The notes: generated by a model not told the origin, from the letters alone. Numbered from the stretch's first letter, positions 1-9,015 are shown. The stretch is DNA of 64,000 nucleotides from Actinorhabdospora filicis (GCF_030269765.1 NZ_BSTX01000001.1:1743370-1807369), one strand, 5' to 3'. Made by a program: numbers and translations.

Positions 1-1115
1 GGTGATTCGCCCGCGATTCACCCGTGCGTGCAATGAATGCGGCGGCGGTGAGCGCTACCGGCGGAGTTGGGCGGAATGGGTGCGGTGGAGTGGTGGTGGA
101 GTTGTGGTGGTGGAGTGGCGATGGCGTGATTGAGCGGCGTGAATGGGGCGGGGACGTGCGCCATGGCGGCATTGGGTGATTTCGGGCGCGGTGTCCCCCG
201 GGCCGGACGTCACGGTGATCGCGGCCGGGTGGGCCGGGTGGGCCACTCGGTGGCGGTGCCGGCGCCGCCCGCGTGACATCGCGAGGCGCACCCGCTCGGT
301 GGACGTGCGGAAGCCGCGTCGCCTTCCGGCCGGTTCGCCGCCGCCACCGCCGGTGTTCGCTCCGGGCCTGCTGGGCCGCAGTGGCCCGCGACACCGAGAG
401 GCCGTGCGGAAGCCGCGCCGACCTCCGGCGAGTTCGCCACCGTGACCGCCAACATTCGCTCCCGGCCCGCCGGGCCGCAGTCGCCCGCACGACACCGAGA
501 GGCCGTGCGGAAGCGGCGCCACCCTCCGACCGGTTCGCCACCGGCGACGTTCCCTCGCCCTTCAGGCGTCGCGGGCGGGCGGTGGACACGGGTCACTTGA
601 GGCGGCGTGATCCGCTTTCGCCCGCGGTGTCCGGTGCGCTCGGTGCCTCGACCCGGTTCACACGTCGGCCGAGGCGCGCGGGCTGCCGGCCGTGCGAACC
701 CGCACGGCGGGCGAAAGGGTCACCCCGGCGGCCTCGGCCCGCTCGCCTGACGGCGATGTCACGACACCCGGCCGCGCCACGCGACCGAAGCTCACGCCGC
801 GCTCTCACCGCGGGCCGCGCCGGGTGCGGCGAGCTCGTGCCCGGCGATCGGCGCGCGAGGTGCCCGCTTTCGCCGGTCGTGTCGGCGGCTTCCCGGCTCG
901 CCCGAAGCACCGGGCGCGTCGGATGGTGCGACTCGGGCATGCCGTCCTTCACCCCACCTGCGGCTTACTCGAAGCACCGGCACGCCACGGGCCCGCGAGG
1001 CCTTTTCCCCACGGCCCGGTCTTCCGGCTACGCCCGCCCCGCCCCGCGTGCCGGTGGCCTCCGTCGTGGCGCGGCTCAGGCGCGGCGAGCGCGGCGGCCG
1101 TCCCACCCGTCTCTC
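1..1115. other. Gene-poor GC-rich spacer with tandem repeats
   Basis: No reading frame here looks like a gene. The long open frames on both strands overlap one another, have Arg/Pro/Ala-rich low-complexity translations without recognisable motifs, and no ribosome site stands out. Such frames are expected by chance in DNA this rich in G and C. The interval holds the ~100-bp direct repeats listed separately, followed by unique GC-rich sequence up to the end of the Doc-like remnant. Confidence 0.6.
305..572. repeat. Direct tandem repeat, ~100-bp unit, about 2.7 copies
   Basis: Units begin at 305, 404 and 505, each with GTGCGGAAGCSGCG. The first two complete units end with GACACCGAGAGGCC. Unit lengths are 99 and 101 bp, and the third stops after about 68 bp. 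The copies differ by scattered substitutions and small indels, which suggests old duplications without coding constraint. No function can be assigned. Confidence 0.75.
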
Positions 1116-1510
1116 TCACCCCTCGCGCACCAGCGGCGCGAGTGCGGCGACGATCTCCGCCACCTCACGCAGCTCGCCCGAGGCGACGGCGATGGTGACG
1201 TCGTAGGCCTCGTCGTTGGTCGCGGTCACCGTGACGCCGTTGATCTCGCAGGTCACGGCGGCGGCGATCCAGGCGGGGCGTTTGTTCCCGTCGATGAGCG
1301 GGTGACCCTGCCCCAAAGATCGGGTGCCACCGAATGAAAGATCGCCGCGGCCTTCTCCAGCACGGTCGGGTGTCTCTCCACGCCGAACAGGAGGGTGCGG
1401 GGTCGCTGGGCGGCCGACTCCAGGAGGTTCTCGTCGCGGACGAGCACGGTCCCGGTGACGGCGAGGCCGGCGAGGCGGCGGAGGTGGGCGGTGGTGAGGT
1501 GGCGGATCAC
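1116..1510 (-). pseudogene. Doc/Fic-family toxin, frameshifted, no antitoxin partner
   Basis: Two overlapping frames together make one Doc-type (death-on-curing) Fic-fold protein. The N-terminal part (1510 down to about 1325) starts at a GTG behind GGGAGGTGACC and reads to AAAIFHSVA. The C-terminal part carries the Fic core HPLIDGNKRPAW (ends 1116). The family normally reads straight through this junction (HS-A-x(2)-HPF-DGNKR), so a 1-base indel near 1310-1330 breaks the gene unless it is a sequencing error. Doc proteins phosphorylate EF-Tu and are normally encoded just after a Phd antitoxin. The only space upstream (1511-1606) has no antitoxin frame. The broken frame fits an orphan toxin that was inactivated. 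Confidence 0.72.
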
Positions 1511-1606
1511 GGGGTCACCTCCCGAGGCGTTCGCCTATCCCCAAAACCCCCACCACCCCCTTTCCCGGGTGGTTCGATGGTCCCGACGCCGTGGGAAGGG
1601 ACCGTC

Positions 1607-2248
1607 ATGAAGATCGTCGTCATCGGCTCCAGCGGGATGGTCGGTTCGCGGATCACCGCCGAGGCCTTGTCGCGCGGCCATGAAGTGGTGGGCGTGAACC
1701 GGGAGGGGAAGGCGCCGTCGGCGGATCCGGGGCTGACGGCGGTGGCCGCCGACGCGGGTGACACGCAGGCCATCGCGGGTCTGGCGGCCGAGGCGGACGC
1801 CGTGGTCTCGGCGGTCTCGCCGCCGCGGGACGGGTCGCCGCCGGTGGGGCCGTTCCTGGCCACGGCGGCGTCGATCATCGGCGCGGCGCGGGAGTCGGGG
1901 ACGTCGCGGCTGGTGTGGGTGGGCGGCGCGGGGAGCCTGGAGGTCGGGGGGAACCGGCGGCTTCAGGACACCGAGGGTTTCCCGGACGCCTACAAGGGCG
2001 AGGCGGCGGCGCAGGCGGAGGTGCTGGACGTGTTCCGGGAGACCGCCGATCTGGACTGGACCTACATCTCCCCGGCGGCCGAGATCGCGCCGGGTGAGCG
2101 CACGGGCGTGTTCCGGACGGGCGGGAACTTCCTGCTGACCGACGCCGAGGGCCGCTCGCGGATCTCGGCGGAGGACTACGCGGTGGCGGTGGTGAACGAG
2201 CTGGAGGCGAACCGGCACGTGCGGGAGCGCATGACCGTCGCCTACTGA
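1607..2248 (+). CDS. NAD(P)-binding Rossmann oxidoreductase (atypical SDR, YwnB-like)
   Basis: A 213-residue atypical short-chain dehydrogenase-like protein. The N-terminus MKIVVIGSSGMVGSRI is a classic dinucleotide-binding loop (G-x-x-G-x-x-G) at residues 7-13. The later SRLVWVGGAGSLEV strand and the DLDWTYISPA segment are typical of the NmrA/SDR-a5 group. These act as NAD(P)H reductases or redox sensors, and the substrate cannot be read from sequence. ATG 1607 was chosen over upstream in-frame codons because it begins exactly at the Rossmann strand and has GGGAAGGG just upstream. It is a monocistronic gene, convergent with the Mce operon, and a bidirectional terminator lies after it. Confidence 0.85.
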   Translation: MKIVVIGSSGMVGSRITAEALSRGHEVVGVNREGKAPSADPGLTAVAADAGDTQAIAGLAAEADAVVSAVSPPRDGSPPVGPFLATAASIIGAARESGTSRLVWVGGAGSLEVGGNRRLQDTEGFPDAYKGEAAAQAEVLDVFRETADLDWTYISPAAEIAPGERTGVFRTGGNFLLTDAEGRSRISAEDYAVAVVNELEANRHVRERMTVAY

Positions 2249-2259
2249 CCTGATGGAAA

Positions 2260-2298
2260 ACGGGAACGACCGGCACCACGGGAGCCGGTCGTCCCCGT
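2260..2298 (-). terminator. Terminator of the Mce operon (probably bidirectional)
   Basis: A 15-bp stem with one mismatch (ACGGGAACGACCGGC at 2260-2274 against 2284-2298) has a 9-nt loop. Read on the minus strand it is followed by TTTT. It sits between the convergent ends of the SDR gene (2248) and the last Mce-operon gene (2301), so it could stop both. Confidence 0.7.
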
Positions 2299-2300
2299 AT

Positions 2301-2972
2301 CTACAGGCCCTTGAGCGAGGTGATCTTCCAGCCGTCGCCGACCGGGACCATGGTCACCAGGACGCGGTTCTGGTCGACCTTCTCGCCGGTGATGTTGTCG
2401 TTGCGGCGGGTCTGGTCGACGAAGAGGAGCACGTCGACGGACTTGGGTTTGAAGGAGAAGGGCGAGCCGTTCTCCACCGCGACCACGCCGGCGGAGGTGA
2501 CGGGCGCGACGAGGACGGCCTTCTCCTGCTCGGCCTGGACGCGCAGGGCGTCCATCTGCTTGGCGTAGTCGTCCTTGTAGGCGCCGGTCAGGTGGGCCAT
2601 GCCGTTGTTCTTGGCGGAGTCGAAGCTGCGGTAGTCGTAGGCGAGGACGGCCTGGACGCCGACGACGGCTTCGGCCTGGGCGGCGGCGACGGCCTTGTCG
2701 ACGGCTTCGGCGCGGTAGGCGAACCAGGTGACGCCGCCGCCGAGGAGCAGGGCGAGGACGGCGACCGCGGTCAGCCTCAGGGACGCCGCGCGCAGGCGGG
2801 CGGCGCTGTTGCGGCGGGCGCGGGCGGGCGCCCGGCGGGGCCCGGGGCTGGGTTTGCGCGCGGGGGCGGTGGTGGCGTCCTCGGTGGGTCGCGGTGCCGG
2901 GCGCGGCCGGGTGGTGGTCGTGCCGCCGCTCTTCTTCCCGCGCAGGTTCCGCGAGACGTATTTGCCGCTCAT
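2301..2972 (-). CDS. Mce-associated membrane protein (second, distal)
   Basis: A 223-residue single-pass protein. It has a long basic Pro/Arg-rich cytoplasmic N-terminus (about 1-68), one membrane helix near residues 68-88 (AVAVLALLLGGGVTWFAY) and an extracytoplasmic NTF2-like domain typical of actinobacterial Mas proteins. The C-terminus (VTMVPVGDGWKITSLKGL) matches the usual Mas ending. It starts at ATG 2972, sharing ATGA with the stop of the preceding gene, so it is translationally coupled and last in the Mce operon. Mas proteins (Mam/OmamA type) are thought to stabilise or assemble Mce complexes; the precise role here is inferred from position. Confidence 0.85.
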   Translation of the reverse strand: MSGKYVSRNLRGKKSGGTTTTRPRPAPRPTEDATTAPARKPSPGPRRAPARARRNSAARLRAASLRLTAVAVLALLLGGGVTWFAYRAEAVDKAVAAAQAEAVVGVQAVLAYDYRSFDSAKNNGMAHLTGAYKDDYAKQMDALRVQAEQEKAVLVAPVTSAGVVAVENGSPFSFKPKSVDVLLFVDQTRRNDNITGEKVDQNRVLVTMVPVGDGWKITSLKGL

Positions 2973-3499
2973 CCCACGAACTCCAGTTTCGAGATGCGCC
3001 AGACGCCGTCGCCGCCGAGGGTGAGGCCGAGTTTGACGCGGTAGTGCAGCAGCCGCCCGTCGGGGGCGTTGACGTTGCTGACCTGGGCGTCGCAGGCGAC
3101 GATGACGCCGGCGGAGTCGGTGTCGGTCTGGTAGACGGGGTCGCCGTGCAGGATCGCCTTGGACAGGACCTTGCCGACGGAGGCGGCCTTGTTGGCCACG
3201 ATGGTCTCCTTGAGGGCGGCCTGGCCGTTCTTGAACTGGTCGCCGAATTCGCCGGTGGCGCCTTCGACGATGCGCGCGAGGTCGGCGTCGACGCTGGTGG
3301 CGGACGTGGTCATGAAGTTGGTGACCAGCTGCCCGGCGGCGTCCAGGGCCTCTTGTTCGAGGCCGTCGGCCCGGTTGGACTCGTACAGGTCCCAGCCCTT
3401 CCAGGCGCCGAGGGCGACGGCCCCGGCGCCGATGAGCGACAGGACCACCACCACGACGATCCACAGGGGGGCGCGTTCGTACGCGCTTTCCTTCTTCAC
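2969..3499 (-). CDS. Mce-associated membrane protein (first)
   Basis: A 176-residue protein with a short cytoplasmic tail, a membrane helix at about residues 10-32 (APLWIVVVVVLSLIGAG) and a periplasm-facing domain ending WRISKLEFVG, a signature ending of Mas proteins. The start has a good ribosome site (AGGAGG, 7 nt upstream). It lies 12 bp after mceF and overlaps the second Mas gene by 4 bp. Tandem Mas genes after mceF are normal in actinobacterial mce loci, where they contribute to complex stability. It shares the same architecture as its downstream neighbour but is 47 residues shorter because it lacks the basic N-terminal tail. Confidence 0.85.
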   Translation of the reverse strand: MKKESAYERAPLWIVVVVVLSLIGAGAVALGAWKGWDLYESNRADGLEQEALDAAGQLVTNFMTTSATSVDADLARIVEGATGEFGDQFKNGQAALKETIVANKAASVGKVLSKAILHGDPVYQTDTDSAGVIVACDAQVSNVNAPDGRLLHYRVKLGLTLGGDGVWRISKLEFVG

Positions 3500-3511
3500 C
3501 GCTGTCTCCTC

Positions 3512-4792
3512 CTAGGAAGCGAGGCCGGACAGCAGGAGCTGCCGCCAGGACTGATCGCCGGCCAGCGCGTACTGCCCGCCGGTGCCGCCGAAGACGATGG
3601 GCAGCCCGAGGCTGTCGACGACGAGCCCGGTCGCGGGGTCGTATCCGGCGATGGTCGGACCGGCGGGCGCGGGCGCGAGGGCCGGGTCGGGCTTGTCGGG
3701 CAGCGGCTCGCCGGGCAGGGGGACGGGCGTGACGGTGGGCCCGGTGGGCCCAGGCGCGTTCTGCCAGCCGCGCACCGATGAGCCGGAGCCCTTCTCGCCG
3801 CCGGTGCAGGTGTAGGGCCCGGCGCCCTTGTTGTACACGCACGGGGGCGGGTTGTCGAAGTTGAGCACGAGCCCGAAGTGCGCGGTGCCGTCGCCGGGGG
3901 TCACGGTGAAGGACCCGGCCACCGCCGAGGGGTAGGAGATCAGCAGGGACTCCAGTCCGGGCAAGCGGCGCACGGCCACGCCGTTGACGGTGATCATGTT
4001 GCCCAGCAGGACGCCCAGGGCCGGGTCGAGGTCGCGGATGAGCCCGGAGACCTGGGTGGTGGCCTTGGGCGCCTCGGCCAGCAGCGAGCGGATGTCGCCG
4101 TCGGAGGTGCGCAGGGTGTCGGTGAACTCGCGCAGTCCCTTGGCCCAGGCGGCGATCGCGTCACCGGACAGCGCCTGCGTCTCCAGCACGATCCGGCCGT
4201 CCTTGATGAGCGCCACCGTCTCCGGGAGGTAGGCGGTGGCGTCGGTGAGCAGGACGTCGGTGGCGTCCAGGATCTGGGCGAGGGCGTCACCGTTGCCCTC
4301 GAAGGCCGCGCCGAGCTCGTCGATGACGACCCCGAGGTCCTCGGGGTCGACGGCGGCGACGAGGTTGTCGAGGTTGGTCAGCAGGGTCTCCACCTTCAGC
4401 GGCGGGGTGACCTTCGTGGCCGGGATGGTCTCGCCGGGCGCCAGGAACGGCGCGGTGTCGGAGGCCGGGCGCAGGTCCACGTACTGCTCGCCGACGGCGG
4501 AGCGGTTGGCGACCACCACGCTCAGGTCGCGCGGCACCTCCACGCCCCGGTCGATGTCCAGGCGGACGCGCGCGCCGCCGGGGATCAGGTCGATCTCCCC
4601 GACACGGCCGATGGGCACGCCCCGGTAGGTGACCGAGCCGTGGGTGTAGGCGCCGCCGGTGTCGGCCATCTCGACGTAGACGGGGTAGGAGCCGTCGCCG
4701 ATGCCGAGGTACTTGAAGCCGACCACGAGCGCGCCGAGCACCGACAGCAGCGCGAAAACCGCGACCTGGATCTTGGCCTTCCGGGTGATCAT
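3512..4792 (-). CDS. mceF: MceF-family substrate-binding protein
   Basis: A 426-residue membrane-anchored protein. The N-terminal KAKIQVAVFALLSVLG signal anchor is typical of MceF. An MlaD/MCE domain follows at about residues 36-110 (HGSVTYRGVPIGRVGEI) and then a long helical region that would form part of the hydrophobic channel. The last ~110 residues are Pro/Gly-rich with the cysteine-containing segment PPPCVYNKGAGPYTC, likely disulfide-linked outside the membrane. It is the sixth and last MCE protein, coupled to mceE through an ATGA overlap and followed by the two Mas genes. MceA-F are believed to form a hexameric lipid or steroid conduit; the cargo is unknown. Confidence 0.88.
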   Translation of the reverse strand: MITRKAKIQVAVFALLSVLGALVVGFKYLGIGDGSYPVYVEMADTGGAYTHGSVTYRGVPIGRVGEIDLIPGGARVRLDIDRGVEVPRDLSVVVANRSAVGEQYVDLRPASDTAPFLAPGETIPATKVTPPLKVETLLTNLDNLVAAVDPEDLGVVIDELGAAFEGNGDALAQILDATDVLLTDATAYLPETVALIKDGRIVLETQALSGDAIAAWAKGLREFTDTLRTSDGDIRSLLAEAPKATTQVSGLIRDLDPALGVLLGNMITVNGVAVRRLPGLESLLISYPSAVAGSFTVTPGDGTAHFGLVLNFDNPPPCVYNKGAGPYTCTGGEKGSGSSVRGWQNAPGPTGPTVTPVPLPGEPLPDKPDPALAPAPAGPTIAGYDPATGLVVDSLGLPIVFGGTGGQYALAGDQSWRQLLLSGLAS

Positions 4793-5877
4793 TTCGCCAG
4801 GCCTCCCAGCAGCAGGTCGGTCAGGCCGCCGACGAGCGGGTCGATGGCGCCGGTGACCGGGTCCTTCTCCCCGGCGGGTTTCCCGGGGACCGGCGTGGGC
4901 TCGGGTTCGGCGCCGAACAGGTTCGACAGGACGTTGCCCAGGTCCAGGTCGAGGGTCACGTGCAGGTTCACGAAGTCGCCCTTGATCGCCCCCGACACGT
5001 TGTGCGGGAACGGGTAGGACAGCGCCAGCTCCAGCCCGCGCGGGAAGTCGTCCCCGGCCTTCACCAGCTGCTCCAGCACCGGCTGGAGGCTGCGGACGGT
5101 GGCCAGGGTGTCCTCGCGGGTCGCGTTGACCACGTGGGTGCCGACCCGGCCGAGCTCGCCGAGCGCGCTCAGCGCCGAGGTGAGGTTCTCGCGCTGATCG
5201 GCCAGCACCTCCGCGCCGGGCCCGAGGGCCTCCAGGGCCGCGCCGATGTCGTCCTTCTGGGCGGCCAGTTCGGCGGCGAGCCCGTCGAGGGCCTCGATGG
5301 CGGCGACGATGTCGTCGCGCTGGGCGTCGAGGGCGGTGACGAAGACGTCGAGCTGGTTCAGGGTGTCGCGGATGTCGCTCTCGCGGCCCTCCAGGGCGGC
5401 GATGAGTTCGGTGTTGATGGTGCGCAGCTGGTCGAGTCCGCCGCCGCCGAGGGTCAGCGCGAGCGCGCCGAGGACCTCCTCGACCTCGGCGGAGCGGCGG
5501 GTGCGCTCCAGGGGGATCGTGGCGCCGTCGGTGAGGTCCCCGGCGGGCGGGACGTCGATGGGCGGGCTGAGCGCGATGAACTTCTCGCCCAGGAGGCTGG
5601 TCTGGCGCAGCGCGGCGGTGGCGTTGGCGGGCAGCTTGACGTCCTCGTCGACACGGACGGTGACCTTGGCGGTCCAGCCCTCGGCCTCGATGTCCTCGAC
5701 GTTGCCGACGGTCACGTCGTTGACCTTGACGGCGGAGTTGGCGACCAGGTCGAGGACGTCGGCGAATTCGATGGTGACGGCGTATCCGCCCGCCCCGGCG
5801 CCGCCGGGCAGGGGCATCGAGGAGCAGCCGGACAGCACCAGCGCGACGGGGGCGAGGACCGCGAGGAGTTTGCGCAT
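4789..5877 (-). CDS. mceE: MceE-family lipoprotein
   Basis: A 362-residue protein whose N-terminus is a lipoprotein signal with lipobox VLSGCSS (Cys 18), as in mycobacterial MceE/LprK proteins. The MCE domain is at about residues 32-110 (NSAVKVNDVTVGNVEDI) and is followed by heptad-rich helices with repeated RxDI motifs (ESDIRDTLNQ, QRDDIVAAIE, QKDDIGAALE). The ATG at 5877 shares one base with the stop of mceD (TGATG), which decides the start over the longer upstream open frame. Being lipidated, it is probably the subunit tethered to the outer leaflet of the membrane. Confidence 0.9.
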   Translation of the reverse strand: MRKLLAVLAPVALVLSGCSSMPLPGGAGAGGYAVTIEFADVLDLVANSAVKVNDVTVGNVEDIEAEGWTAKVTVRVDEDVKLPANATAALRQTSLLGEKFIALSPPIDVPPAGDLTDGATIPLERTRRSAEVEEVLGALALTLGGGGLDQLRTINTELIAALEGRESDIRDTLNQLDVFVTALDAQRDDIVAAIEALDGLAAELAAQKDDIGAALEALGPGAEVLADQRENLTSALSALGELGRVGTHVVNATREDTLATVRSLQPVLEQLVKAGDDFPRGLELALSYPFPHNVSGAIKGDFVNLHVTLDLDLGNVLSNLFGAEPEPTPVPGKPAGEKDPVTGAIDPLVGGLTDLLLGGLAK

Positions 5878-6980
5878 CACTTGCCCCCCACCAGTTTCGC
5901 CAGGTCGCCGGGCAGTTTCACGCCCGCCTTGGACAGGGCCTCGGCGAGGTTGACGCATTCGATGGGCACCTGGCCCTCCGGCAGCAGCCCGGCGATGAGG
6001 TTGCACACGAACCCGGCGGGGTCGTTGGCGCCCAGGACGTTGTCGCGGGTGTCGAGGGTGCCCGCGGACGGGTTGTAGGCCATCTGGAGGTCGGAGAGGG
6101 CCACCGGCGCGTAGGTGAGGGCCTGGACGAGGGCGTTCTGCTGGCGGGCCAGGACGCCGGTCAGCTCGGCGAGGGCGTCGACGTTCTGCACGAGGGCGTC
6201 CTTGTTGTCCTCGATGAAACCGGTGACGACGACGAGTGCCCCGGCGAGTTTGTGGAGGGCGTCGCCGAGTTCGTCGCGTTCGCCCGACAGCTGCCCGGCG
6301 ACCTCGGCGAGCTGCTGATTGAACAGGCGGACCTGTTCGTCGCTGGCGGCCAGGGCGGTGGTGAACTGCTGGAGGTTCTTGATGGTGGCGAACAGGTCGC
6401 CCTTGCCGTCGGAGACGGTGGAGAGGGCTTGTGCGAGGGCGTCGAGGCTCTGCCCGAGGGGCGCGCCGTTGCCTTCGAGGTTCTTGCGGGCGGCTTCGAG
6501 GAGGGCCTGGAGGTCGCCGTTTCCGGCCGCGCCGTCGGGTCCGAGGGCGTCGGCGAACTGGTTGAGGGCGGTGTAGACCTCGTCGAGTTCGAGGGGGACG
6601 GCGGTGCGGTCGGTGCCCAGGCGCGCGCCGTCCTTCAGCTTGGGGCCGCCGGTGTAGGCGGGGGCGAGCTGGATGTAGCGGTCGGCGACGAGGCTGGGCG
6701 GCACGACGATGGCGCGGACGTCGGCGGGCACGGGCACGTCGCGGTCCCAGTCGAGGACCACGCTCACGCGTTCGCCTTCAGGGGAGACCTCGCGGACCTG
6801 GCCGACCTTGACGCCCAGGACGCGGACCTCGCTGCCGGGGTGGACGCCGACGGCGCGGGTGAGCTCGATGGTCACCGTGTTCTCGCGGGAGGTCAGGGCC
6901 CGCCAGGTGAAGAACCCGGCCAGCAGCAGGACGGCGATGGCGGCGATGACGACGACGGGGCGTCGCAGGATGGCGCGCAT
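5877..6980 (-). CDS. mceD: MceD-family substrate-binding protein
   Basis: A 367-residue protein with an uncleaved signal anchor (RRPVVVIAAIAVLLLAG, about residues 6-23). The MCE domain is at about 34-110 (GSEVRVLGVKVGQVREV), and a long alpha-helical needle region has regular LxxLxxxL spacing. The C-terminal segment AGFVCNLIAGLLPEGQVPIECV has two cysteines that could pair. It overlaps its neighbours by one base on both sides (TGATG), so the six mce genes are likely translated as a coupled set. The D assignment rests on order in the operon and on overall similarity to actinobacterial MceD. Confidence 0.88.
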   Translation of the reverse strand: MRAILRRPVVVIAAIAVLLLAGFFTWRALTSRENTVTIELTRAVGVHPGSEVRVLGVKVGQVREVSPEGERVSVVLDWDRDVPVPADVRAIVVPPSLVADRYIQLAPAYTGGPKLKDGARLGTDRTAVPLELDEVYTALNQFADALGPDGAAGNGDLQALLEAARKNLEGNGAPLGQSLDALAQALSTVSDGKGDLFATIKNLQQFTTALAASDEQVRLFNQQLAEVAGQLSGERDELGDALHKLAGALVVVTGFIEDNKDALVQNVDALAELTGVLARQQNALVQALTYAPVALSDLQMAYNPSAGTLDTRDNVLGANDPAGFVCNLIAGLLPEGQVPIECVNLAEALSKAGVKLPGDLAKLVGGK

Positions 6981-7978
6981 CAGTTCTTCCCCTCCTTCTT
7001 GCCGGGCGGATCGCCGACGCCGTAGGGCTGGAGGAGCCCGTCGATGTAGGAGTCGAACCAGCGGCCGTTGCCCAGGACGTTGGAGAAGGCGGTGACGAAG
7101 GGCCCCATGCTGGTGAGGGTGGCCTCCAGGTTCTCCTTGTTGGCCAGCAGCAGGTTCGTGACGCCGTAGAGGCTGTCGAGGGTGGGTTTGAGCTGGGCCT
7201 TGTTGTCGGCGACGAGGCCTTCGAGCTGGGTGGCGAGGGCGGCGGTGCCGACCAGGAGCTGGTGGATGGCGTCCTTGCGGTTGCGGACCTCCTCCAGCAG
7301 GCGGTTGCCGTCCTGGACGAGCTTGACGAATTCGTCGTCGCGGTCGGCGAGGGCCTGGGTGACGGTCGCGGCGTGGGCGAGCAGCTCGCGCAGCTCGTCA
7401 TCGCGGGAGGCGATGGTCTGGGAGAGGCGGGCGATGCCGTCGATGGTGGTGTCGAAGCCCTGGGGTGTCTCGCGGAGGGTGTCGGTGAGGGTCTCCATGG
7501 CGGTGGCCAGGGCGTCGGTGTCGATCTTCCCGACGGTGTCGGCGAGGCCGTTGACGGCGTCGACGACGTCGAGGGGGGTGGCGGTACGGCCGGTGGGGAT
7601 GGTCTTGAGCTCGCCGCCGCCGGCGGGCACGAGCGCGAGGTAGCGCTGCCCGAGGAGGGTCTTGAGCTGGACGGTGGCGCTGGTCTGCTCGCCGAGGGTG
7701 ACGTCGGAGTCGACGCGGAAGTCGACGCGGACGTGCGGTTCGGGCGTCCCGAGTCCTTCCAGGCCGACGCCGGTGACCTCGCCGACCTTGACCCCGGAGA
7801 CGCGGACCTCGGTGCCGGGGGCGAGTCCGGCGGCGTCGCGGAAGTCGGCGGCGTAGCTGGAGCCGCCGAGGAAGGCGGTGACGTCCTTGATGCTGAAGGC
7901 GCCGATGACGCCGAGGACCAGCAGTGCCACCGCGGTGATGCCCATCGGGACGGGGTTGCGTTCGCTGAAGGACTTCAT
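6980..7978 (-). CDS. mceC: MceC-family substrate-binding protein
   Basis: A 332-residue protein opening with SFSERNPVPMGI, the hallmark N-terminus of MceC proteins, then a signal anchor and an MCE domain at about residues 38-120 (GTEVRVSGVKVGEVTGV). The central region is a helical array with repeated Arg-Asp pairs (SRDDELRELL, DRDDEFVKL). ATG 7978 was preferred to the GTG three codons upstream because it gives the same TGATG one-base overlap as the neighbouring mce genes. The tail is short and basic (KKEGKN). Confidence 0.88.
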   Translation of the reverse strand: MKSFSERNPVPMGITAVALLVLGVIGAFSIKDVTAFLGGSSYAADFRDAAGLAPGTEVRVSGVKVGEVTGVGLEGLGTPEPHVRVDFRVDSDVTLGEQTSATVQLKTLLGQRYLALVPAGGGELKTIPTGRTATPLDVVDAVNGLADTVGKIDTDALATAMETLTDTLRETPQGFDTTIDGIARLSQTIASRDDELRELLAHAATVTQALADRDDEFVKLVQDGNRLLEEVRNRKDAIHQLLVGTAALATQLEGLVADNKAQLKPTLDSLYGVTNLLLANKENLEATLTSMGPFVTAFSNVLGNGRWFDSYIDGLLQPYGVGDPPGKKEGKN

Positions 7979-9015
7979 CACCGGCACCTCGCCTTGGGCG
8001 AGTTCAGGGTCGCGGGGTTGACCGGGCCGACCAGCGGGAGGGTGACGGTGCCGTCGGCGTTGCAGAGGTAGAAGTTGAACCAGCTGCCGTGCGCGCCGGT
8101 GCGGGTGAGGTTGGCGTAGGTGTAGGGCAGCCGGGCCAGCGCGGTCTCGATGGCGTCGGAGTTGGCGGTGAGGTTGTTCGCCAGTTCGCCGAGGGCGCCG
8201 ATGTCGGCCTTGAGGGAGGGGCGGGCGTCGGCGAGCAGGTCCTGGGTGGCGTCGGCGAGCTGCCCGATGGTGGCGATGGACTGCCCGATGACCACGCGGT
8301 CGTCGGCGAGGCCGGAGACGAATTCCTGGAGGCGCGCGATGGCGGTGGACAGTTCGTCATCGCGTTGCGCGACCGTGCCCAGGACGGTGTTGAGGTTGGT
8401 GATGACGCGCCCGATGACGGCGTCGCGGTCGGCGAGGGCGGAGGTCAGGGATCCGGTGTGGTTGAGCAGGGACGCGAGGGTGCCGCCCTCGCCCTGGAGG
8501 ACCTGGACGATCTCGTAGCTGACCTTGTTGACGTCTTCGGCGTTGAGCGCGGAGAACAGTGGCCGGAAGCCGTTGAACAGGGCGGTCAGGTCGAGCGCGG
8601 GGTGGGTCTGGGTGAGGGGGATGGTGGCGCCGGGCTGGAGGGGGGCGGCGTCGCCGGGGGCCTCGGTGAGGGCGAGGTAGCGCTGCCCGACGAGGTTGCG
8701 GTAGCGGATGGTGGCGTTGACGCTGCCGGGGAGTTTGCGGGAGGCGGAGTCGAGGCGGAAGCCGACGAGGGCGTAGTTGCCGCCGTCGTCCTGGACGAGT
8801 TCGACGCTGGTCACCTCGCCGGCCTTGACTCCGGCGATGCGGACGTCGTCTCCGGCGAGGACGCCGGTGACGTCGGTGAAGCGGGCGCGGTAGGCCACGC
8901 CGCCGGGCAGGTCGAAGCCGCCGAGCGATTCGGTGAGCAACGCCAGGGCCACGAGCGTCACCACGGCGAAGACGCCGAACTTGACGGCCGCCCTGGCGGT
9001 GGATGGGGTTCGCAA
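7978..9015 (-). CDS. mceB: MceB-family substrate-binding protein (TTG start)
   Basis: A 345-residue protein with signal anchor KFGVFAVVTLVALALL (about residues 12-27), MCE domain at about 38-120 (GDDVRIAGVKAGEVTSV) and helical region with ADRDAVIGRV and QRDDELSTAI repeats. The C-terminal NFYLCNADGTV and the final KARCR hold two cysteines. The start is TTG 9015 because GGGAGGAGCC lies directly upstream, whereas the open frame extends far into mceA without another site. The 65-bp gap to mceA is the only sizeable gap among the six mce genes and could permit separate tuning of translation. Confidence 0.85.
   Translation of the reverse strand: MRTPSTARAAVKFGVFAVVTLVALALLTESLGGFDLPGGVAYRARFTDVTGVLAGDDVRIAGVKAGEVTSVELVQDDGGNYALVGFRLDSASRKLPGSVNATIRYRNLVGQRYLALTEAPGDAAPLQPGATIPLTQTHPALDLTALFNGFRPLFSALNAEDVNKVSYEIVQVLQGEGGTLASLLNHTGSLTSALADRDAVIGRVITNLNTVLGTVAQRDDELSTAIARLQEFVSGLADDRVVIGQSIATIGQLADATQDLLADARPSLKADIGALGELANNLTANSDAIETALARLPYTYANLTRTGAHGSWFNFYLCNADGTVTLPLVGPVNPATLNSPKARCR

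Noticed and set aside
273..1337. Long plus-strand open frame over the first kilobase
   Set aside because: It spans tandem repeats and runs antisense through the Doc-like remnant; the translation is low-complexity and no start site is supported.
1511..1606. Phd-type antitoxin upstream of the Doc remnant
   Set aside because: The 96-bp gap is too short and holds no suitable reading frame on the minus strand.
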